NCBI GenBank assembly: GCA_022360105.1
Contig: JAKSDL010000047.1
Coordinates: 1-25,110 of the forward strand
DNA: 25,110 nt
Source of the DNA: Pseudomonadota bacterium
GTDB taxonomy: Bacteria; SAR324; XYD2-FULL-50-16; JAHJRI01
Direction of reading: 5' to 3'
Shown: one piece after another, positions 20,918-25,110 of the stretch
How the letters are laid out: each line of letters opens with the position of its first letter
How positions within the stretch are numbered: position 1 is the first letter of the stretch
Position numbers and translations under genes: made by a program
The notes under the pieces: generated by a model
Databases searched by the model: none
Seen by the model: only the letters and a program-made list of their open reading frames with translations
Told to the model about the DNA's origin: nothing

Positions 20918-22441
20918 ATGGAAAAATGTACACTAGCTATCGATGTGGGAACAGGTTCCACACGGGTCGCAATCGTTAACGGAAAAGGACAGATCAAAAA
21001 CGTCGCTGCCAGGGAATATGATCAGATTGTCCCTGCCTACGGATGGTCGGAGCAACGGCCGGAAGATTGGTGGACTGCTGCGCGTGTATCACTGAAATCC
21101 ACTACCAGCTGGGCTCGTAGCAATCATATCAGCATCGAAGCTGTGGTTGCCTGTGGTCAGATGCACGGTACGGTAATGATTGACGATGATGGCTGCCTGA
21201 CTCGCGATACCGTCCCCCTGTGGAACGACAAGCGCTCGCTTGAGTTTGTTCGTGATTTTGAAGCATCACAGGATTCTGCTGCCTGGCTCCCGAAAACCGC
21301 CAACCCACCGACACCGGCCTGGCCGGCATTCAAGCTTCAGTGGATCAAAAAAAACGATCCTGAAGCATGGGCAAAAACCGCTTCAGTATTCATGCCCAAG
21401 GACTACATCAATTTCCGACTCACCGGGGAACGTGCAATGGATTGGACCGAAGCTGCCTGCTCCTTCCTGATGAACCCGGAAACAGGAGACTGGTCGGATG
21501 AGGTTGTCAACCATCTCCGGATCGAAAAGCGGCACCTGCTGCCCATTCGCCTGCCCTCGGAAATTCTGGGAACCGTAACCAAAGAAGCGTCGGCTCAGAC
21601 CGGTTTGGCGGAAGGCACCCCGGTTCTTGTTGGCGGAGCGGATTATCCCGTTGCCCTGCTTGGTTCGGGGGTCTGCAAACCCGGACTGGCATCGGAAGTA
21701 GCCGGAACATCCTGCATCATAACACTTGTTACCGAAAAGCCGGTTCTCGATCTTGAGATCAGCAACATCGGAACCCCGGAAGGCAACTGGGGAGGATTCG
21801 TTCTGCTTGAAACCGGTGGTGACGCAGCCCGTTGGGCTCGTCGCACGTTCCACAATAATGAACTATCTTACTCCCAAATCGTCAATGAGGCAGAGAAAGC
21901 CAATCCCGGGTCCGATGCTCTTTTCTTCCTACCCTACCTGGTAGGAGAACGTCTGGGTGCGCACCGAAACTCACGAGCTCAGTTTTTCGGGCTCGCAGCA
22001 GGACATGGCTTACCGCAGCTACATAGAGCCATCTTTGAAGGCGTCGGTTTTGCTGTCAATCGACATTTGCAGGTTATGGAAAGGGCCACGGGAACACGCC
22101 CCGACGTCCTGATCGCATCCGGCGGCGGTGCTAAAGCTGATCTCTGGTTGCGCATCAAGTCGGCGATTTACAATCGCAGAATTCTGATTCCCGAAGAACC
22201 TGAATGCGGCCTGGTGGGGTGTGCGGCACTCGCAAGTGTTGCCACGGGTCAGTCTTCTAATCTCATAGCAGCAACCGAACGGCTAGTCCGCCATTCCAAG
22301 GAAGTGAAACCAAATGCTGCCTGGGCGGAACACTATGCGCAGATGCAACCCATTTTTGACCGACTCTATGAAAGCAGCCGACAGTTCTACAACGATCTGG
22401 ATACGCTTAGTTCAGCAACGATAAAGGAAACCATTCAATGA
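20918..22441 (+). CDS. FGGY-family carbohydrate kinase (xylulokinase-like)
   Basis: Sugar kinase of 507 residues that phosphorylates a ketose or polyol with ATP. The N-terminal phosphate loop is DVGTGSTR at 9-16. The substrate motif GQMHG at 80-84 and the catalytic Asp242 in GGADYPVALLGSG follow the xylulokinase pattern. The C-terminal ATP domain has IASGGGAKADLWLRIKSA. Members of FGGY act on xylulose, ribulose, fuculose, erythritol, glycerol and others; the sequence is nearest XylB by motif, but this does not fix the substrate. It starts three bases after the permease stop without its own Shine-Dalgarno sequence, so translation probably depends on permease translation. The stop overlaps the next start by four bases. 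Confidence 0.9.
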   Translation: MEKCTLAIDVGTGSTRVAIVNGKGQIKNVAAREYDQIVPAYGWSEQRPEDWWTAARVSLKSTTSWARSNHISIEAVVACGQMHGTVMIDDDGCLTRDTVPLWNDKRSLEFVRDFEASQDSAAWLPKTANPPTPAWPAFKLQWIKKNDPEAWAKTASVFMPKDYINFRLTGERAMDWTEAACSFLMNPETGDWSDEVVNHLRIEKRHLLPIRLPSEILGTVTKEASAQTGLAEGTPVLVGGADYPVALLGSGVCKPGLASEVAGTSCIITLVTEKPVLDLEISNIGTPEGNWGGFVLLETGGDAARWARRTFHNNELSYSQIVNEAEKANPGSDALFFLPYLVGERLGAHRNSRAQFFGLAAGHGLPQLHRAIFEGVGFAVNRHLQVMERATGTRPDVLIASGGGAKADLWLRIKSAIYNRRILIPEEPECGLVGCAALASVATGQSSNLIAATERLVRHSKEVKPNAAWAEHYAQMQPIFDRLYESSRQFYNDLDTLSSATIKETIQ

Positions 22442-23208
22442 CCACACACTATCTTGAACGATTCAAACTTGACCGACGTACAGCCTTTGTAACCGGCGGC
22501 GCCAGAGGGATTGGGTATGCAACCTGTGAAGCGCTTGCGGAAGCGGGAGCCGAGGTCATCCTCACCGACCGGGATGTGGAAGAGGCGGAGAAATCCGCTG
22601 AACTGCTTTCCCAAAAAGGTCTGTCCGTTCACCATGATGTGCTTGAGGTCACCGATTCCAAAGCAGTGGAAAGCATCGCCAAACGTTATCCGCAGGTGGA
22701 CATTCTGATCAACAATGCCGGAATTGCCCGCTCAAATATCCCTGCCGAACAAATGACCAACGATGAGTGGTATTCGGTCATAGACATCAACTTAAATGGT
22801 CTTTACTGGTGTTGTCGCGCCTTTGGCAAGTCCATGCTGAAAGCCCGGCGGGGCTGCATCGTCAATGTCGGTTCCATGTCGGGCTATATCGTCAATAAGC
22901 CACAGGAACAATCGCAATACAATGCTTCCAAAGCCGCTGTTCATCAACTGACAAAATCATTGGCTGCCGAATGGGCTGACAGGGGCGTTCGGGTCAATGC
23001 GGTGGCCCCCACCTATATCGAAACGGTCATGAACCAATATGTCTATGATGATAAAGAGCTGATGAAGCATTGGATTGGCGGAACTCCTCAAGGCCGCATG
23101 GGACGACCGGACGAGGTGGCTTCCGTTATTCTTTTTCTGGCTTCCGATGCAGCCAGTTTGATGACGGGTTCAATCGTTCTTGCCGATGGAGGGTATACAT
23201 GCTGGTAA
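22438..23208 (+). CDS. Short-chain dehydrogenase, polyol (galactitol-type) dehydrogenase-like
   Basis: Classical SDR of 256 residues. Cofactor loop TGGARGIG at 19-26 followed by Asp at 44-46 (LTDRD), pointing to NAD; NNAG at 92-95; catalytic Ser146, Tyr161 and Lys165. The stretch around the active site (NKPQEQSQYNASKAAVHQLT, then GVRVNAVAPTYI) resembles galactitol dehydrogenase of Rhodobacter and related polyol dehydrogenases as I remember them. A role in oxidising an imported polyol to a ketose, or the reverse, fits the neighbouring kinase. It overlaps the kinase by four bases (ATGA), and its last ten bases overlap the next gene. Exact substrate unknown. Confidence 0.87.
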   Translation: MTTHYLERFKLDRRTAFVTGGARGIGYATCEALAEAGAEVILTDRDVEEAEKSAELLSQKGLSVHHDVLEVTDSKAVESIAKRYPQVDILINNAGIARSNIPAEQMTNDEWYSVIDINLNGLYWCCRAFGKSMLKARRGCIVNVGSMSGYIVNKPQEQSQYNASKAAVHQLTKSLAAEWADRGVRVNAVAPTYIETVMNQYVYDDKELMKHWIGGTPQGRMGRPDEVASVILFLASDAASLMTGSIVLADGGYTCW

Positions 23209-24284
23209 CCGAAACAGGAAAGATAACCGGTGCGAGATTCCCCGGTCGCTACATTCAGGGACGGAATCTGATTGGTAACCTGGGCCATGAATGTGCCATC
23301 TTAGGGAGCAGGGCTCTTTGCATTGTTGACAATTTCATGGTGGAACGTCTTACCCCCCTGATCGAAGATCAATCCACAACAGAGATCTCCTTCAACATCA
23401 TCAAACACGGCGGAGAGTGTTCGAAAAAGGAAATCGAGCGCTGTACGAATGCCGGAAGAAACGCCGAGGTCGATCTTGTTGTGGGTATTGGCGGCGGGAA
23501 AGTACTGGACACCGCCAAGATTTGTGCTGCCGACCTTCAGGCTCGCTGTATCGTGGTTCCGACCATCGCTTCCTCCGATGCACCGTGTTCGGCACTAGGA
23601 GTGATTTACAACGACGATGGAACCGTTGATTGCGATCGGTTTCTAGACCGCAATCCCGATCTTGTTTTCATCGACACCCAAATTGTTGCCGGAGCGCCTT
23701 CGCGCTTTCTGTCAGCCGGCATAGGCGATGCGCTGGCAACCTATTATGAAGCGGAGAGCTGCCGACGGGCCGGGAAAATCAATTGCTGGGGCACCTATGG
23801 CAGTGCAGTGGCTTTTGAAATCGCAGCCTTATGTCGTAAAACGATTTTTGAACACGCTGTCGCAGCTCTGGGTGAGTGCGATACAGACACGGCGGGACCG
23901 GCCTTGGAAAGCATTATCGAAGCCAATATCCTGATGTCCGGCGTGGGGTTCGAGTCCGGAGGTGTTGCCGCTGCCCATGCGATTCATCATGGTCTCTGCG
24001 AGCTACCGGATGTTCATCATCACTTGCATGGCGAGAAAGTTGCCATTGGCGTGCTTGCCGGTCTCCTGCTTCACAACGATGAGGCCGAATTCCAGAAAGT
24101 ACGCTCATTCTGCAACGATGCCCGACTCCCCACCAAACTTGCTGACCTGGGTATTAGTGAGGCGACGACTCAGAAACTGCAGATCGTCGCCGAACGCGCC
24201 TGCCGCACCGGAGAAATCATTCACAACGAACCGATGGCGGTAACCCCGGCTATGGTTGTAGATGCTCTGGATCGACTCATCTGA
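23199..24284 (+). CDS. Iron/zinc-dependent alcohol dehydrogenase, glycerol-dehydrogenase-like
   Basis: Group III metal-dependent dehydrogenase of 361 residues, similar in length to GldA (367). NAD is bound at GIGGGKVLDTAK (GGGK 98-101). Metal ligands are Asp177 (AGIGDALATY), His260 (AAAHAIHHGL) and His277 (HHHLHGEKVAIG), matching GldA D171/H254/H271-type spacing. TIASSDAPCSALGVIY near 122-137 is also typical of GldA. The frame is open far upstream inside the SDR gene, but the ATG at 23199 has GGAGGG upstream and gives the family N-terminus, so the two genes overlap by ten bases. It may act on a terminal-diol polyol or on dihydroxyacetone/glycerol produced by the pathway. Confidence 0.9.
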   Translation: MLVTETGKITGARFPGRYIQGRNLIGNLGHECAILGSRALCIVDNFMVERLTPLIEDQSTTEISFNIIKHGGECSKKEIERCTNAGRNAEVDLVVGIGGGKVLDTAKICAADLQARCIVVPTIASSDAPCSALGVIYNDDGTVDCDRFLDRNPDLVFIDTQIVAGAPSRFLSAGIGDALATYYEAESCRRAGKINCWGTYGSAVAFEIAALCRKTIFEHAVAALGECDTDTAGPALESIIEANILMSGVGFESGGVAAAHAIHHGLCELPDVHHHLHGEKVAIGVLAGLLLHNDEAEFQKVRSFCNDARLPTKLADLGISEATTQKLQIVAERACRTGEIIHNEPMAVTPAMVVDALDRLI

Positions 24285-24297
24285 AAAGAGGAACACT

Positions 24298-25050
24298 ATG
24301 AATGCTATGATCGATGTTTTTCACCCCGATTTGTTTCAGGAGAAGACGGTTTTGGTTTCCGGTGGAACCAGCGGAATCGGCCTTGCACTGGCCCAGGGCT
24401 TTGCCGCTGCAGGTGGCAAAGTAACGGCCACCGGAAGTTCGGAAAACAGGCTGGAGGCAGCCAGGGCAACCAATAAGCAGAACAACCTTACCTTTGAAAA
24501 ACTTGATGTCCAGGACAGCAAGGCCATCAAAGACCGCATGAGTCGTTTCAGCCGACTGGAAGTGCTTGTGAATTGTCAGGGCGTGGCCCGACCCGATGAT
24601 GAGTGGGAAGAAGAAACATTCCTGAAGGTGATGGATATCAATCTGAATTCCGTCATGCGGCTTTCTCGCGAGGCGTTCCCTCTTCTGAAGGCTTCCGGGG
24701 GCAATATCATTAATATTGCATCCATGTTAAGCTATCTCGCCGATAGCAAAGTGCCATCCTATACGGCAAGTAAGACTGGCATCGTCGGTCTCACCCGAGC
24801 AATGGCCCATAAATACGGGGCTGACGGCATACGCGTGAATGCGGTTGCGCCTGGTTATCACAAGACGGATATGACAAAAGCTTTGTGGTCAGATCCTTCG
24901 GCTGCGGAAAAAATCGCCAATCGCTCCGCAGCCGGTCGTTGGGGAACGGTTGATGATTTGGTCGGCCCCACTCTGTTCCTCGCTTCCGATGCCGCTGCGT
25001 TCATTACCGGCGTGACGCTCCCGGTCGACGGAGGCTATCACACCGGCTGA
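24298..25050 (+). CDS. Short-chain dehydrogenase, second of the cluster (KduD/GatD-like)
   Basis: SDR of 250 residues. SGGTSGIG at 21-28 is the cofactor loop, and VTATGSSENRL lacks the acidic residue of NAD-type enzymes, so NADP is possible. The structural NNAG motif is changed to NCQG at 92-95. The catalytic set Ser142, Tyr155, Lys159 (YTASKTGIVGLT) is intact. General resemblance is to 2-deoxygluconate/gluconate dehydrogenases and polyol dehydrogenases. The start chosen is the ATG at 24298 with AGAGGA upstream, 13 bases after the previous stop; an upstream start at 24262 lies inside the preceding gene and lacks support. It shares only moderate similarity with the other SDR of the operon, so it probably serves a different step. 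It is the last gene visible. Confidence 0.87.
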   Translation: MNAMIDVFHPDLFQEKTVLVSGGTSGIGLALAQGFAAAGGKVTATGSSENRLEAARATNKQNNLTFEKLDVQDSKAIKDRMSRFSRLEVLVNCQGVARPDDEWEEETFLKVMDINLNSVMRLSREAFPLLKASGGNIINIASMLSYLADSKVPSYTASKTGIVGLTRAMAHKYGADGIRVNAVAPGYHKTDMTKALWSDPSAAEKIANRSAAGRWGTVDDLVGPTLFLASDAAAFITGVTLPVDGGYHTG

Positions 25051-25110
25051 TGGTTCAAAGGTTAATATACACATTTTAGAGTTTTTAAAACGTGCCGACT
25101 TTCCAATCCA

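Overview
The window looks like chromosomal DNA of a Gram-negative bacterium. The evidence is PlsC, TruC, AspA, an ECF sigma factor, a HexR-type regulator and a periplasmic sugar-binding protein. Several intergenic hairpins are built from GCTGANN heptads. I associate such elements with deltaproteobacterial (Desulfobacterota) genomes, but only from memory, so the taxonomic guess is low confidence. No tRNA, rRNA, CRISPR array or phage module is visible.

The left part (about 1-11,900) is AT-rich housekeeping and accessory sequence. A minus-strand operon holds a TetR regulator, a Coq8/UbiB-type kinase and a small membrane protein, ending at a strong terminator. truC and an alkyltransferase-like DNA-repair protein follow as a pair on the plus strand. 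Directly after them sits a 242-bp MITE-like element with terminal inverted repeats and a 7-bp target duplication. Next come an unrecognised disordered protein, an aspartate ammonia-lyase fused to an N-terminal cyclic-nucleotide-binding domain, an orphan REC-LytTR response regulator, a PlsC acyltransferase, a roughly 860-base gene-poor stretch, and an ECF sigma factor followed by a small membrane protein that may be its partner.

The right part (about 11,940-25,050) is visibly GC-richer. It is one divergently transcribed carbohydrate-catabolism locus. Leftward, with 1-30 base gaps or 4-base overlaps, run a cupin phosphoglucose isomerase, a KDPG-aldolase family protein, a divergent shikimate-dehydrogenase-like enzyme, a PGDH-like 2-hydroxyacid dehydrogenase, a UlaG-like metallo-beta-lactamase-fold hydrolase and a HexR-like RpiR/SIS regulator. 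Rightward run a ribose-type ABC importer (binding protein, double ATPase, permease), an FGGY kinase, a galactitol-dehydrogenase-like SDR, a glycerol-dehydrogenase-like enzyme and a second SDR. The permease reading frame is broken by an apparent one-base deletion.

The shared promoter region (16,864-17,084) carries two near-identical 15-bp sites that resemble HexR operators, one on each side of a large palindrome. My reading is import of a sugar or polyol, oxidation to a ketose, phosphorylation, isomerisation, then lactonisation/hydrolysis and an Entner-Doudoroff-type aldol cleavage, with the regulator sensing a KDPG-like intermediate. No sugar-6-phosphate dehydrogenase or dehydratase is present in the window, and the roles of the two odd dehydrogenases are open. 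The locus may therefore encode an uncharacterised pathway; its substrate cannot be read from the sequence.
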